Shown: in pieces, positions 18,023 through 26,604 of the stretch
How the letters are laid out: each line of letters starts with the position of its first letter
Numbering within the stretch: the stretch's first letter is position 1
From: Halococcus salifodinae DSM 8989
Lineage (GTDB): Archaea > Halobacteriota > Halobacteria > Halobacteriales > Halococcaceae
Reading direction: 5' to 3'
DNA: 60,438 bases
Assembly: GCF_000336935.1 (NCBI RefSeq)
Contig: NZ_AOME01000077.1
Location: forward strand, 1 to 60,438
Notes under the pieces: generated by a model
The model's input: the letters and a program-made list of their open reading frames with translations, nothing else
What the model was told of the DNA's origin: nothing
The model's database searches: none
Made by a program: the position numbers and the translations under genes

Positions 18023-18222
18023 AGCGACGTTGTGGTCTTGCCTGCCGGTCGGATTAAACGTTCGCATGGTCGATGCTGACAATCGGAGGGTGTTAGCCAC
18101 CCGAGGAGACACGAAACCGACCGATCGGACCGAACCGACGTGACTAGATCGATCGGAGTCCGACGGGTCGAGCGACGAGGAGAGGCGAAGGGCTTACGCG
18201 CGTCTCGCCCGAAGGATGGCGC

Positions 18223-18525
18223 ATGAGCACCGATGCAGCCAGCGGCACCGCGTCCGTCGAGGCAAGCGAGCCACTCACGCTCTACCGACTCCAGGCGTGT
18301 CCGTTCTGCGAGCGCGTCGTCCGCCGGCTGGACGAGCTCGGTGTCGACTACGAGTCGCAGTTCATCGAGCCGCTGCACTCCGAGCGCGACGTCGTGAAGC
18401 GCATCAGCGGCAAGCGCACCGTGCCGGCGATCGTCGATCCCAATACGGGAGTCACGATGTCCGAAAGCGCGAACATCGTGGCGTATCTCGACGGCACCTA
18501 CGGCGACGGGGAGGACGCGGCCTGA
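18223..18525 (+). CDS. glutaredoxin / GST N-terminal-domain protein
   Basis: A 100-residue thioredoxin-fold protein with the redox motif CPFC (C26-C29), the cis-proline segment KRTVPAIVDP and the SESANIVAYLDGTYG end. The fold matches the GST N-terminal/glutaredoxin class. It probably reduces disulfides using gamma-glutamylcysteine, the usual low-molecular-weight thiol of haloarchaea. Its stop overlaps the start of the redoxin gene (TGATG), so the two are coupled and probably work together. Confidence 0.85.
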   Translation: MSTDAASGTASVEASEPLTLYRLQACPFCERVVRRLDELGVDYESQFIEPLHSERDVVKRISGKRTVPAIVDPNTGVTMSESANIVAYLDGTYGDGEDAA

Positions 18526-19037
18526 TGGCAGCGCTCGACTTCGACGTGGTCGAACTCGACGCGGCGGACCATCCCACCGAGGGCGACGAAGCGCCCGATT
18601 TCGTCCGACCGCTCGTCGACGCCGAGGTGTGGAGCGACACCGCCCTCTCGGACGTGCTCGACGACGGACCGGCCGTTCTCGTCTTCCACCCGATGGACGG
18701 GGCGTTCCCCGCGACGTACGTCTGGAACGAGATCCGGGATCGAGGGTGGACCGACGAAATCGCGGTCGTCGGACTCTCGATCTCGACGCCGTACGCACAC
18801 AAGCGGCTGATCGCCGAGCGCGGGATCGACGCGCGGCTGTTTTCAGACCCGCAGAACGGCGTCGCCGAGCAGTACGGGATCGTAAACGACCTCGACGGAA
18901 TGGCCGGGATCACGGAGCCGCGGCCAGCCGTGTTCGTGATCGACGACGAGCGCACGGTCCGGTACGCGTGGGTCGCGAGCGAGTGGCCCGACTTCCCCGA
19001 CTACGACGACGTCGAGGCCGCGATCGACGCACTCTGA
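18525..19037 (+). CDS. peroxiredoxin-like protein without cysteines
   Basis: A 170-residue AhpC/TSA-fold protein. Core elements are EAPDFVRPLVDAEVW, AVLVFHPMDGAFPATYVWNE, DEIAVVGLSISTPYAHK and RPAVFVIDDERTVRYAWVA. At the position where peroxiredoxins have the peroxidatic cysteine there is AFPAT, and the whole protein contains no cysteine at all. It cannot use standard peroxiredoxin chemistry and may be a binding or regulatory partner of the glutaredoxin, whose gene it overlaps. Sua5 begins two bases after its stop. Confidence 0.75.
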   Translation: MAALDFDVVELDAADHPTEGDEAPDFVRPLVDAEVWSDTALSDVLDDGPAVLVFHPMDGAFPATYVWNEIRDRGWTDEIAVVGLSISTPYAHKRLIAERGIDARLFSDPQNGVAEQYGIVNDLDGMAGITEPRPAVFVIDDERTVRYAWVASEWPDFPDYDDVEAAIDAL

Positions 19038-19039
19038 AC

Positions 19040-19624
19040 GTGGTCGATCTCGCACGCGCCGCCACGGCGATCCGCGAGGGCGAGGTCGTGGTCTATCCGA
19101 CCGAGACGGTTTACGGCCTCGCCGCGGACGCGCTCTCGACGGCGGCGGTCGAGCGGGTGTTCGCCGTCAAGGGACGCGATCGGAGCAAGCCGATCTCGCT
19201 CGCGGTGCCCGACGTCGAGACGGCGGCGGAGTACACGCGGCCGACCGCACAGGAAAAACGGTTCATGGACGAATTCCTGCCCGGTCCGGTCACGGTGCTC
19301 GTCGAAGCGCGCGAGGCGGTCCCCGACGTACTGACTGCCGGTGGGGACCAGGTTGGCGTGCGCGTCCCCGACCATCCGACCGCACTCGCGTTCCTGCGAG
19401 AGGTCGCCCCGCTCACCGCAACCAGTGCGAACGTGAGCGGGAACCCGAGCGCCCGGCGGGCAGAGGCGGTCGACGCGGCGGTACGGGAGGCGAGCGCGGC
19501 CGTGATCGACGGTGGCGACGAACTCCCCGGCACCGAAAGCACCGTGGTCGACGTTGCCGAGAGGACGATTCACCGTCGCGGCGCGCGCGCCGACGAGATC
19601 GCGGCGTGGCTCGAACGGAAGTAA
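19040..19624 (+). CDS. sua5: L-threonylcarbamoyladenylate synthase
   Basis: A 194-residue YrdC/Sua5 domain protein making threonylcarbamoyl-AMP for tRNA t6A37 modification. Family features are VVYPTETVYGLAADA, VFAVKGRDRSKPISLAV, the ATP/threonine-binding TATSANVSGNPS and the ESTVVDV strand. It lacks the extra Sua5 C-terminal domain, so it is the short YrdC form. The start is GTG directly after the redoxin stop and the same frame is open far upstream, but translation from here gives the canonical N-terminus. Confidence 0.9.
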   Translation: MVDLARAATAIREGEVVVYPTETVYGLAADALSTAAVERVFAVKGRDRSKPISLAVPDVETAAEYTRPTAQEKRFMDEFLPGPVTVLVEAREAVPDVLTAGGDQVGVRVPDHPTALAFLREVAPLTATSANVSGNPSARRAEAVDAAVREASAAVIDGGDELPGTESTVVDVAERTIHRRGARADEIAAWLERK

Positions 19625-19641
19625 TCGAGTCCACGTAGTGA

Positions 19642-20298
19642 TCACCCGAGGCCGAGCAGCGAGCGCAGTGACCGGGTCTTCACGCCACACTCCTCGCGGT
19701 ACTCACAGGACTCGCATTTCGCGTCGTCGTCGAGGCGCGGCGGCGGTCCGTCGATCGATTCGAGCGTTCGGACTGCCCGTCGATAGGCCGCCTTCCGTCG
19801 GGTGGTGAGTTTTACATCCCTAATGATTCCGTGCGTCGGATACTCGACGAACGCACGCTCGACGGCGGTTTCACGTTCGAACGCGAGCGCCTTCGCGGCC
19901 GCGACGGCGTGAACGGTTTGAGGGTGCCAGACGCCGTTCTCGGGTGGGCTGCCGGCCGAGATCAGCGACGGGGTCGGCGTGTCGAGGTCGAGGATCTTGT
20001 GAGCGACACCTCGACACTCCTTGCCAGTGAGGAGCACGTCGCGCGAGTCAGGTCGGCAGAGTTCCTCGAACGCATCGAATCGGGCCTTCGCACACGAGAG
20101 ATTGCTCCGGTACTGAGTCGGTGTGACGGAAATCGGGTGACTCGTGAGGTCCGCGCTGTCGAGGAACGCGGGATACCGAAAGGCGAGATCGCGGCGCTCT
20201 TCGACCTCGGGTGGCGGTTCGCGATCGTCGTCCTGTTGTCGGTAGTAGCACTGTCGGGGGCAGTAGGCCGCCGTTCGGAGATCGCTGAACGCGTGCAT
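19642..20298 (-). CDS. solo Cas4-like (Dna2/RecB-type) protein
   Basis: A 218-residue protein with the cysteine arrangement of 4Fe-4S Cas4/AddB nucleases: C13 and C17 (TAAYCPRQCYYRQ) at the N-terminus and C195, C198, C204 (CESCEYREECG) at the C-terminus. The middle should carry a D...ExK nuclease centre, but the ExK strand is not evident: the segment reads PSLISAGSPPENGVW, as if degenerate or variant. No cas genes or CRISPR array are in the window. It probably acts, if at all, in DNA repair. Confidence 0.7.
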   Translation of the reverse strand: MHAFSDLRTAAYCPRQCYYRQQDDDREPPPEVEERRDLAFRYPAFLDSADLTSHPISVTPTQYRSNLSCAKARFDAFEELCRPDSRDVLLTGKECRGVAHKILDLDTPTPSLISAGSPPENGVWHPQTVHAVAAAKALAFERETAVERAFVEYPTHGIIRDVKLTTRRKAAYRRAVRTLESIDGPPPRLDDDAKCESCEYREECGVKTRSLRSLLGLG

Positions 20299-20389
20299 AC
20301 CGCGCGGTGGTCGCGGCTTCAGTCATAAACGCTCGCACGGCGGCTGCGTCGCGCGGCGGGGCGGTTGCGGGGGCGAGACAGTGCTGACC

Positions 20390-20560
20390 GCGGTAGCGGG
20401 GCGGTGGTAGTTGCGGTAGCGGGGCGGTGGTGGTTGCGGTAGCGGGGCGGTGGTGGTTGTGGTAGCGGGGCGGTGGTGGTTGCGGTAGCGGGGCGGTAGT
20501 AGTTGCGGTAGCGGGGCGGTGGTGGTTGCGGTAGCGGGGCGGTAGTAGTTGCGGTAGCGG
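20390..20560. repeat. 23-bp tandem repeat array (7.4 units)
   Basis: Seven consecutive copies of GCGGTAGCGGGGCGGTGGTGGTT, plus a final 10 bases, with only a few G/A or C/T differences between units. The unit resembles the reverse complement of the tail of repeat B (AACCACCACCGCxCCGC), which lies directly to the right. The array may therefore be a local amplification of that tail. It is not a CRISPR: there are no spacers. Confidence 0.92.
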
Positions 20561-20564
20561 AGGT

Positions 20565-20801
20565 GGTCGGTGGTCCTCGGTGGATCGAGGGCGAGGTGCG
20601 CGAGCGAACGGAGTGAGTGAGTAAGCCGAGGGCTCGGGCGGTGCTGTGCGGTGGTGGTTGCAGAGCGGTCGCGGAGAGCGCCAGCAGTCGTACCGCGAAC
20701 GAGCGCCGAAGGCGCGAGTGAGCGGGTGTTTTTAGTCCAGGTTTTTGGTCGGGGGTTGAGCGCGCCGCAGGCGCGCGATGCCCCCGTCTAAAAAAGTGGG
20801 T
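20565..20801 (-). repeat. dispersed 3' repeat family B, copy 4
   Basis: Read from the ferredoxin stop on the minus strand: ACCCACTTTTTTAGACGGGGG, a palindrome (GCGCGCCTGCGGCGCGC), CCGACCAAAAACCTGGACTAAAAACACC, a GCGCCTTCGGCGC hairpin, GTTCGCGGTACGACTGCTGGCG, CTCTCCGCGACCGC, GCACAGCACCGCCCGAGCCC and CGCCCTCGATCCACC. It is one of the most complete copies. Beyond it lie the 23-bp array and about 90 bases without any feature. Confidence 0.88.
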
Positions 20802-21191
20802 TTATATGACGCGGTTCTGGAGGTAATCGAGGTGTTTCGCGTTGTAGACGATCTGCACGGTGTCGGCGGCGGGGCTACCGATGCAGGTCAGGCGGACGTT
20901 GCGATCCTCGACCTCCTCGTCGCTGAGGATCTGCTGCATGTCCATGTCGATCTCACCCTCCGTGACGATGGCGGCGCAGTTCGCACACGCGCCTGCCCGA
21001 CACGAGAACGGCCAGTCGTAGCCCTGAGCCTCGGCGGCTTCGAGGATGTACTCGGACTCGTTGACGTCGAGGGAGCCGTAATCCTCCTCCCCGAGGTCGG
21101 CGTCTTCGGCCTTCTCGAAGAGGTCGTCGTCCTCGAGATCCCAGCCCTGGTCGTCGAACACTTCGTAGTTGACGTATTCTACGGTAGGCAT
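20802..21191 (-). CDS. fdx: haloarchaeal 2Fe-2S ferredoxin
   Basis: A 129-residue plant-type ferredoxin with the acidic N-terminal extension (about 1-40) typical of halophilic ferredoxins. The cluster ligands are C64, C69, C72 (CRAGACANC) and C103. It is the main electron acceptor of the 2-oxoacid:ferredoxin oxidoreductases. Length and cysteine positions match those known for Halobacterium. The ATG before [10 protein letters not shown] is the family start. It is transcribed alone and followed directly by repeat B. Confidence 0.95.
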   Translation of the reverse strand: MPTVEYVNYEVFDDQGWDLEDDDLFEKAEDADLGEEDYGSLDVNESEYILEAAEAQGYDWPFSCRAGACANCAAIVTEGEIDMDMQQILSDEEVEDRNVRLTCIGSPAADTVQIVYNAKHLDYLQNRVI

Positions 21192-21319
21192 CACGTCGGC
21201 GTTCTCGCCCCGGCTTGTTAGACCTTGCTGTTTCGGTGGCGTCGACGTGTTTCTCGGCACAAATGCAGGAACAATCGGGTGGAATCCACGGACCACATCG
21301 CCGACGGCACGGACCTCTC

Positions 21320-22525
21320 TCAGGAGAGCACGACGAACCGAAAGAGCAGAAACGAGGTGAGGGTCGCGATCGCCGGCACGAGGTTCTGCATGGCGATGAC
21401 GCGGGCGCTCGCCCCCGGTTTGAACAGATCCACCGCCGACTCGTCGTCAGCCGTCTCGTCGCCGATCGGGGCCGGCTTCGTCCCCGGATCGGGTGGACTC
21501 CCACCGCCGCCCACGGTCTGTCCGTCGGCGTCGGTGGCGAATGCGTCGACCGAGACGGCCGGCGATTCGCCCTGCCGGACGTCGGTGACGGTGACGGTTC
21601 GCGTGGCGCGCCCCCAGCCGAGCCCCACGATACTCATCGTGGAGATGATGACGACGCTGACGGGAATATCGAACCACGAGAGCAGCGTTACGAGCGTCGA
21701 ACTCACCATCGCCACGATCAGCGCCGCGAGCAGCGGCATTTCGGTGAGGTCGTTCCCCATCGTGTCCATGGTCCGTCGGCCGATCGTGAACGCTCCGAGG
21801 CCAACGGCGAGACCGGCAAGAATGATCCCCGGGCCGATGTCGATCGCTTCGGCCCCCACCAGCGGCGCGATCGCGTTCGCCGCGTTCGAGGTCCCCGCGC
21901 TGAACGCCGTATAGCAGGCGACGACGACGACGAGCAGCGTGCCGACGAGCTCTCGGACGGTGGTGTTCACGCCGAGCGTCGGTCGCGGCGGCGTCCGCGA
22001 GCGGTCGAGTTCGAGCAGCGAGCCTGCGGTCTGCTTGACGGCGAACAGCCGGTTCAAGTGGGGGTAGAAGTACCGGCCGATCACGCCGCTGACCCAGAAG
22101 GCGATCACGGGGGAGACGACCCACCACGAGACGATCTCGCCCATCGTCGTCCAGTTCAAGGTGTTCGTCGCGAGACCGAGGCCGGCGATCGAGCCGACGC
22201 CGGTCATCGAGGTCGACGCGGGGACGCCGACGACGTTGGCGAGAAAGAGCGCGAGACCGATGAAGAAGAGAACGACGATGCTGGCCACGAAGGTGAACTC
22301 GCTCGACGGCACGATCCGGCCACCCATCGTCCGGACGACACCGCGCCCGACCGTCCAGCCGCCGAGGAAGAAACACACCGTCATCAGCGCCGCCGCGCCC
22401 GTCGTCGAGATCGACTTCGACCCGACCGCCGGCCCGAACGCGACGCCGACGTTCGAGCCACCGATGTTGAACCCGACGAAGACCACGACACCGAGTCCAA
22501 CGAGCAGAAGCACCGAAAGCGCCAT
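21320..22525 (-). CDS. PiT-family inorganic phosphate transporter
   Basis: A 401-residue polytopic membrane protein with the duplicated PiT signature: [20 protein letters not shown] in the N-terminal half and [17 protein letters not shown] in the C-terminal half, separated by a cytoplasmic loop. About ten membrane segments are visible. It takes up phosphate with Na+ or H+. The ATG before [11 protein letters not shown] was chosen because the open frame continues into the hisA region. A disordered Gly/Asp/Pro segment precedes the last hydrophobic helix. Confidence 0.9.
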   Translation of the reverse strand: MALSVLLLVGLGVVVFVGFNIGGSNVGVAFGPAVGSKSISTTGAAALMTVCFFLGGWTVGRGVVRTMGGRIVPSSEFTFVASIVVLFFIGLALFLANVVGVPASTSMTGVGSIAGLGLATNTLNWTTMGEIVSWWVVSPVIAFWVSGVIGRYFYPHLNRLFAVKQTAGSLLELDRSRTPPRPTLGVNTTVRELVGTLLVVVVACYTAFSAGTSNAANAIAPLVGAEAIDIGPGIILAGLAVGLGAFTIGRRTMDTMGNDLTEMPLLAALIVAMVSSTLVTLLSWFDIPVSVVIISTMSIVGLGWGRATRTVTVTDVRQGESPAVSVDAFATDADGQTVGGGGSPPDPGTKPAPIGDETADDESAVDLFKPGASARVIAMQNLVPAIATLTSFLLFRFVVLS

Positions 22526-22654
22526 GCTCGATTCGAGTGGCGCTCGACATATAGTTCTTCCCAACCACAGGAGATCCATCTCATAAGTTATCGCCCCATC
22601 GAGCACGGCCGCGAGTTCCGGTGGGTTTAGGCTGTGACGACTCCGACCGCCACC

Positions 22655-23383
22655 ATGTTCTCCGGGTTCGAAGTGGTGCCTGCGGTCGACGTTCAGGACG
22701 GCGAGGTGGTCCAGCTCGTCGGCGGCGAGCGCAGTACTGGAAACGAGTACGGCGACCCGATCGATGCGGCCGAACGCTGGGTCGCGGCCGGCGCACGCAC
22801 TCTCCATCTCGTGGATCTCGACGGGGCGTTCGAGGGCGAGCGGGCGAACGCCGCTGCGATCGAACGGATCGTCGAGACGGTCGATATCCCTGTGCAGCTC
22901 GGCGGCGGCATCCGCACCGCCGCGGACGCGCGCGATCTGCTCGATCGCGGCGTCGACCGGGTGATCCTCGGGACGGCCGCGGTCGAGAACCCCGAACTCG
23001 TCGCGGAAATCAGCGAAACCCATCCGGGGAGCGTGGTGGTGAGTCTCGACGCCAAGGGTGGCGAGGTCGTGATCTCGGGCTGGACCGAAGGTACAGGCCT
23101 CGATCCAGCGACGGCGGCCGCGGAGTACGAGGACCGCGGAGCGGGCGCGATCCTGTTCACCGATGTCGACGTCGAGGGCCGTCTCGACGGCGTCCAGACC
23201 GATCCCGTCCGTCGGCTCGTCGATGCCGTCGAGATCCCTGTGGTGGCGAGCGGTGGCGTGGCGACGATCGACGACATCCGCGCGCTCCGCGATGCGGGTG
23301 CGAACGCCGCGGTGGTGGGCAGCGCGCTCTACGAGGGTCGGTTTACGCTCAACGACGCACTCGCGGCGATCGACGACGGCTAA
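22655..23383 (+). CDS. hisA: phosphoribosylformimino-AICAR isomerase
   Basis: A 242-residue TIM barrel of histidine synthesis. Catalytic aspartates are D12 (PAVDVQDG) and D132 (VVVSLDAKGG). Phosphate-binding loops are GGGIR (83-87) and the C-terminal VVASGGVAT. An in-frame GTG seven codons upstream exists, but a GGGTTTAGG box about 28 bases before this ATG supports the shorter start. hisB lies about 2.2 kb away, so the his genes are scattered as in other haloarchaea. Confidence 0.93.
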   Translation: MFSGFEVVPAVDVQDGEVVQLVGGERSTGNEYGDPIDAAERWVAAGARTLHLVDLDGAFEGERANAAAIERIVETVDIPVQLGGGIRTAADARDLLDRGVDRVILGTAAVENPELVAEISETHPGSVVVSLDAKGGEVVISGWTEGTGLDPATAAAEYEDRGAGAILFTDVDVEGRLDGVQTDPVRRLVDAVEIPVVASGGVATIDDIRALRDAGANAAVVGSALYEGRFTLNDALAAIDDG

Positions 23384-23569
23384 ATGACGATGGGGCTCGC
23401 TACGCGCCCCGGGCCACAGCCGTCCAGTACCCGATCCACGGACCGAGTGTAGTTGAGCGGACCGGGTAGTGTGTTCGCTCCGCGAAGCCGCACCCCTTAG
23501 TGATCGGTGATCCGATACACGGATGACCGTGCGAGAGAAGTGACAACGTCGCGTGAGCTTCTCAGTACC

Positions 23570-23944
23570 TTACTCGCGTGTTCGCGGCCCCTCGGATCGT
23601 TCCGTAGTTCCATCTTCTGTGTCTTCTGTGATCGAGTTAATCAGCCCTCCGCTGCCAGTCATATCACCCGTCTCAGTACTACTGGTCGAGGGTTGGACGG
23701 ATTGGATACCTTTCGCAACTCCATCAGCGATGACTTTATATCCAACACCAAGGAAACCTGCATAAAATATGACAGATCCTATGAGGAAGAATATAAACCC
23801 AATCAAAGTTGCAATGACGCTGTCGAGAGGAAGCAGCGCGAAGCCGATGGCGATAATGACGCCCCCACCGATAAACAGAACTACGAAGTATCCAAGGAGT
23901 GATACGCCATACCGGATACCTTCACGCACGTTTACTGCTGTCAT
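23570..23944 (-). CDS. small membrane protein in an AT-rich island
   Basis: A 124-residue protein with two long hydrophobic segments (about 12-37 and 42-72), a Gly-rich turn after them (GFLGVGYKVIADGVAKGI) and a polar, disordered C-terminal tail. The codon composition is clearly less GC-rich than its neighbours, and the flanks are AT-rich and carry a transposase relic, so recent acquisition is likely. No family recognised. Confidence 0.65.
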   Translation of the reverse strand: MTAVNVREGIRYGVSLLGYFVVLFIGGGVIIAIGFALLPLDSVIATLIGFIFFLIGSVIFYAGFLGVGYKVIADGVAKGIQSVQPSTSSTETGDMTGSGGLINSITEDTEDGTTERSEGPRTRE

Positions 23945-24038
23945 GTTGAAGTAGCAGAAGAGGTGAATATTAATAGTTTTCCCCCGGGATGGCAGTAACG
24001 TCCATCTGAGTTAGTTTTCTCAAAGATAAATAATCAGG

Positions 24039-24158
24039 TCATCTATCGGTAGTTGCTTCGTCAACGTGATTTGAGCAGTATCGGAACGGAGGAGTACGCC
24101 GTTTCAGCCTACGAAAGACACGCTCGGTACCGCTCTGACCCCAATAGTGTTCATCTCT
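24039..24158 (-). pseudogene. relic of an IS6-like transposase C-terminus
   Basis: On the minus strand one frame reads DEHYWGQSGTERVFRRLKRR and continues TPPFRYCSNHVDEATTDR before a stop. The ERVFRRLKRRT core and the following SHVD-like segment match the C-terminal end of haloarchaeal IS6-type DDE transposases as I recall them. The rest of the gene and the terminal repeats are missing, so this is a fragment. It lies in the AT-rich stretch next to the small membrane gene. Confidence 0.55.
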
Positions 24159-25412
24159 TTACAGCGTCACGCTCATTTTGGGCATGTCGAGAAATGCGTT
24201 CTCGTAGCCCTCGTGGCGGGCGACCTGGGGCGGCGTCGCGACCGAGATCGTGAGTCGGTCGCCCGGTTGTGCGCTCTCGACGCTCGCACCGTAGTGGTAG
24301 CCGAGGTCGGGATCGAGCGTGCGCTTCAGCGGCCCGTCGAAGACGGTGGTCCCGTCGCGTTTCAGTGTTGCCGAGAGCGCCATCGCGGGGAGCACTAAAC
24401 TGTTGTACGGCGTCCGCGCCGACACCGTGAGGTACGGACTACCGTCGTCGAGTGGGCTCTCGTCCGGAGACAGTCGGGTAACGAGAAACACCGCGTCGCC
24501 GCTCGTGGCACGACCGATGAACGCCCCACTCAGCTCGGATTTCGTCGGGGCGACCGCCGACGGGACTGTACTCGTCTCCATCGGTGCGATCGCGCCCGGC
24601 TCGCCGGCTCGTGGGGCCTTCGGCGAGACGACCTGCTCGCGCGTCGTCTGGGTGAACGAGAACTCGATCGTGACGCTCGCCGGCTCCGCGAACCGCCCAG
24701 CGAACGCCTCCGTCCGTCGGACCCCCGTTCCGCCCACGCTGAGCGTCGCGGTGTAGCTCCCGTCACCGGGCAGCGGGAAGTTCGCGCCGTAGTGAAACCC
24801 CATCCGCTGGGAGAGCATCGGATAGATCACTTCCTGGCCCACGAGGTCGCCATCCCGACTGATCTCGACCGAGAGCCCCGTGTCGGGCAGTACCGTCCCG
24901 GTTTCCGGGTCCCACACCACGCTCATGAGATGCAGCGAGTCACCCTGCTCGATGGGCTGTCTCGTGGTTTCTGCGCCGTCGACCGTCCAGAAGACGTGTG
25001 GAGCGGCGTACATCAGCGCGAACCGGTAGTCGCCAGCGATCGGCGTGGCGTCGGTCCCGTCGGTCGTTCTCGTCGCGGTGGTGTCGGCGGTCGTCGTGTT
25101 CGTCCGGCTCGCGCTGGTTATCGTGTCCGCTGCGTTCGTCCCGGTCCCGCCAGTCGTGCCGCCCGAAGCGCCCATAACTCCCCTGCCGACGACGTACATC
25201 GACTCCGCGAACGGCTGGACGTACACGCCGTGATCGCTTCCGTTGTCAGCACTGTCGGGGGCCGTGTCGTCGGATGCAGCAGTGGCCGATCCCGTCGACG
25301 TGGTTTCGGACGGTGACGAACTGTCCGGCTCACCGACGGATTCGATCGCCGAGCAGCCGGCGAGCGCGACCGACGAGGCGGCAGCGAGCCGAAGGTATCG
25401 TCGGCGCTCCAT
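24159..25412 (-). CDS. lipoprotein of the P19/Tp34-like iron-transport family
   Basis: A 417-residue secreted protein. The N-terminus [21 protein letters not shown] has a twin-arginine-like start and a lipobox cysteine, followed by a Ser/Thr/Asp-rich linker (about 25-120). Two related beta domains follow, with repeated FHYGA / YHYGA and SVEISRDG motifs rich in His and Met, like the periplasmic iron-transport proteins (P19/Tp34). It probably binds iron or copper outside the cell. The start is the ATG at the signal peptide; the longer frame runs antisense into hisB. Confidence 0.75.
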   Translation of the reverse strand: MERRRYLRLAAASSVALAGCSAIESVGEPDSSSPSETTSTGSATAASDDTAPDSADNGSDHGVYVQPFAESMYVVGRGVMGASGGTTGGTGTNAADTITSASRTNTTTADTTATRTTDGTDATPIAGDYRFALMYAAPHVFWTVDGAETTRQPIEQGDSLHLMSVVWDPETGTVLPDTGLSVEISRDGDLVGQEVIYPMLSQRMGFHYGANFPLPGDGSYTATLSVGGTGVRRTEAFAGRFAEPASVTIEFSFTQTTREQVVSPKAPRAGEPGAIAPMETSTVPSAVAPTKSELSGAFIGRATSGDAVFLVTRLSPDESPLDDGSPYLTVSARTPYNSLVLPAMALSATLKRDGTTVFDGPLKRTLDPDLGYHYGASVESAQPGDRLTISVATPPQVARHEGYENAFLDMPKMSVTL

Positions 25413-25541
25413 TCGACTCGCGTTGGTGACGAACGAAAATACCGGTTCTGGTTCGGCTGTCGACGGTCGTGGCAACCGGAGACAGCCACGATTCGACGGG
25501 CGGAGCACAACCGCCTTGTACGTCCGACTGTAGGTGAGCGC

Positions 25542-26126
25542 ATGACGCGGAGCGCGACTGTGACCCGCGAAACCGCCGAGACCACCGTTGAGATCTCGCT
25601 GACGATCGATGGCGACGGCGAGTCGACCGTCGAGACTGGGATCGGCTTCTTCGATCACATGCTCGCCTCGTTCGCGAAACACGGGCTGTTCGATCTCGAC
25701 GTGACCTGCGACGGCGATCTCCACATCGACGACCACCACACCGTCGAGGACGTCGCGATCACCCTCGGTGAGGCGTTCGACGAGGCGCTTGGCGATCGGG
25801 CAGGGATTCGACGGTTCGCCGACCGGAAGGTGCCACTCGACGAGGCGATCGGCAGCGTCGTGGTCGACGTTTCGGGCCGGCCGCTGTTCCGGTTCGACGG
25901 CACGTTCTCTCAGGATCGGGTCGGTGAGTTCACGAGCACGATGGCCGCCCACTTCTGTCGATCGCTCGCGATGAACGCCGGGCTGACTCTCCACGCCGGC
26001 GTCGAGGGCGAGAACGCCCACCACGAGATCGAGGCGCTGTTCAAAGCACTTGCACGCGCGCTGGACGACGCCACCCGTCCCGACGAGCGCCGTGAGGGCA
26101 CTCCAAGCACCAAGGGCGCGCTATAA
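25542..26126 (+). CDS. hisB: imidazoleglycerol-phosphate dehydratase
   Basis: A 194-residue two-repeat enzyme dehydrating IGP in histidine synthesis. Metal-binding motifs are GIGFFDHM (33-40) and DDHHTVED (63-70) in the first repeat and the [16 protein letters not shown] segment in the second. It is the monofunctional form without a phosphatase domain, as expected in archaea. It is divergent from the iron-transport lipoprotein gene and followed after 24 bases by a nucleotidyltransferase gene. Confidence 0.94.
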   Translation: MTRSATVTRETAETTVEISLTIDGDGESTVETGIGFFDHMLASFAKHGLFDLDVTCDGDLHIDDHHTVEDVAITLGEAFDEALGDRAGIRRFADRKVPLDEAIGSVVVDVSGRPLFRFDGTFSQDRVGEFTSTMAAHFCRSLAMNAGLTLHAGVEGENAHHEIEALFKALARALDDATRPDERREGTPSTKGAL

Positions 26127-26150
26127 CGCCATCACGGAGAACGCGAACCG

Positions 26151-26552
26151 ATGAGCGAGCACACGGTCCATCTCGACGCGATCCGCGATCACCTCGAAGC
26201 CGTCATCGAGGATGCCGGAATCACGATCGAACTCGGCGTCGTCTTCGGCTCTCGGGTCCGCGGGACTGCGACCGAGGCGAGCGACACCGACCTGCTGCTC
26301 GTCGCAGCCGACTTCGCCGGCGTTCCCGGCTACCGACGTCCCGCGCCGATCCTCGAACGTTGGGAGCACGCTCGCTACGGCCCGGTCGACGTGCTCTGCT
26401 ATACGCCCGAAGAGTACAACGAGTTCCGCGAGCGCGACGAACGGACGCTGCCCGACAGAGCGCGCGCGGAGGGTATTGTTCTCCTCAGTGAGCCGAACGG
26501 CAGCGAGATTCACGCAGATCCGGCGGAGACGAAGGACGCTCGCCGGGAGTAG
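26151..26552 (+). CDS. MNT-type nucleotidyltransferase domain protein
   Basis: A 133-residue minimal nucleotidyltransferase with the polymerase-beta-like signature GSRVRGTATEASDTDLLLV (33-51), including D45 and D47 for metal binding. Such proteins are usually antitoxins paired with a HEPN toxin, but no HEPN gene is adjacent: hisB is upstream and an ACT regulator downstream. It may be a stand-alone adenylyltransferase. It is probably co-transcribed with hisB. Confidence 0.8.
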   Translation: MSEHTVHLDAIRDHLEAVIEDAGITIELGVVFGSRVRGTATEASDTDLLLVAADFAGVPGYRRPAPILERWEHARYGPVDVLCYTPEEYNEFRERDERTLPDRARAEGIVLLSEPNGSEIHADPAETKDARRE

Positions 26553-26604
26553 ACCGACTTAAGTCCCGGGAGGATGTTGTCGTGGACGATCACGAGTTCC
26601 GTCT

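Noticed and set aside
20390-20560. CRISPR array
   Set aside because: The 23-bp units are directly adjacent with no spacers, and the nearby Cas4-like gene has no other cas genes around it.
21215-22630. Plus-strand 471-residue frame opposite the PiT transporter
   Set aside because: The translation is Arg/Asp/His-rich antisense noise, while the minus strand shows the duplicated PiT signature.
26151-26552. Toxin-antitoxin pair
   Set aside because: Only the nucleotidyltransferase is present; neither neighbour has HEPN features.
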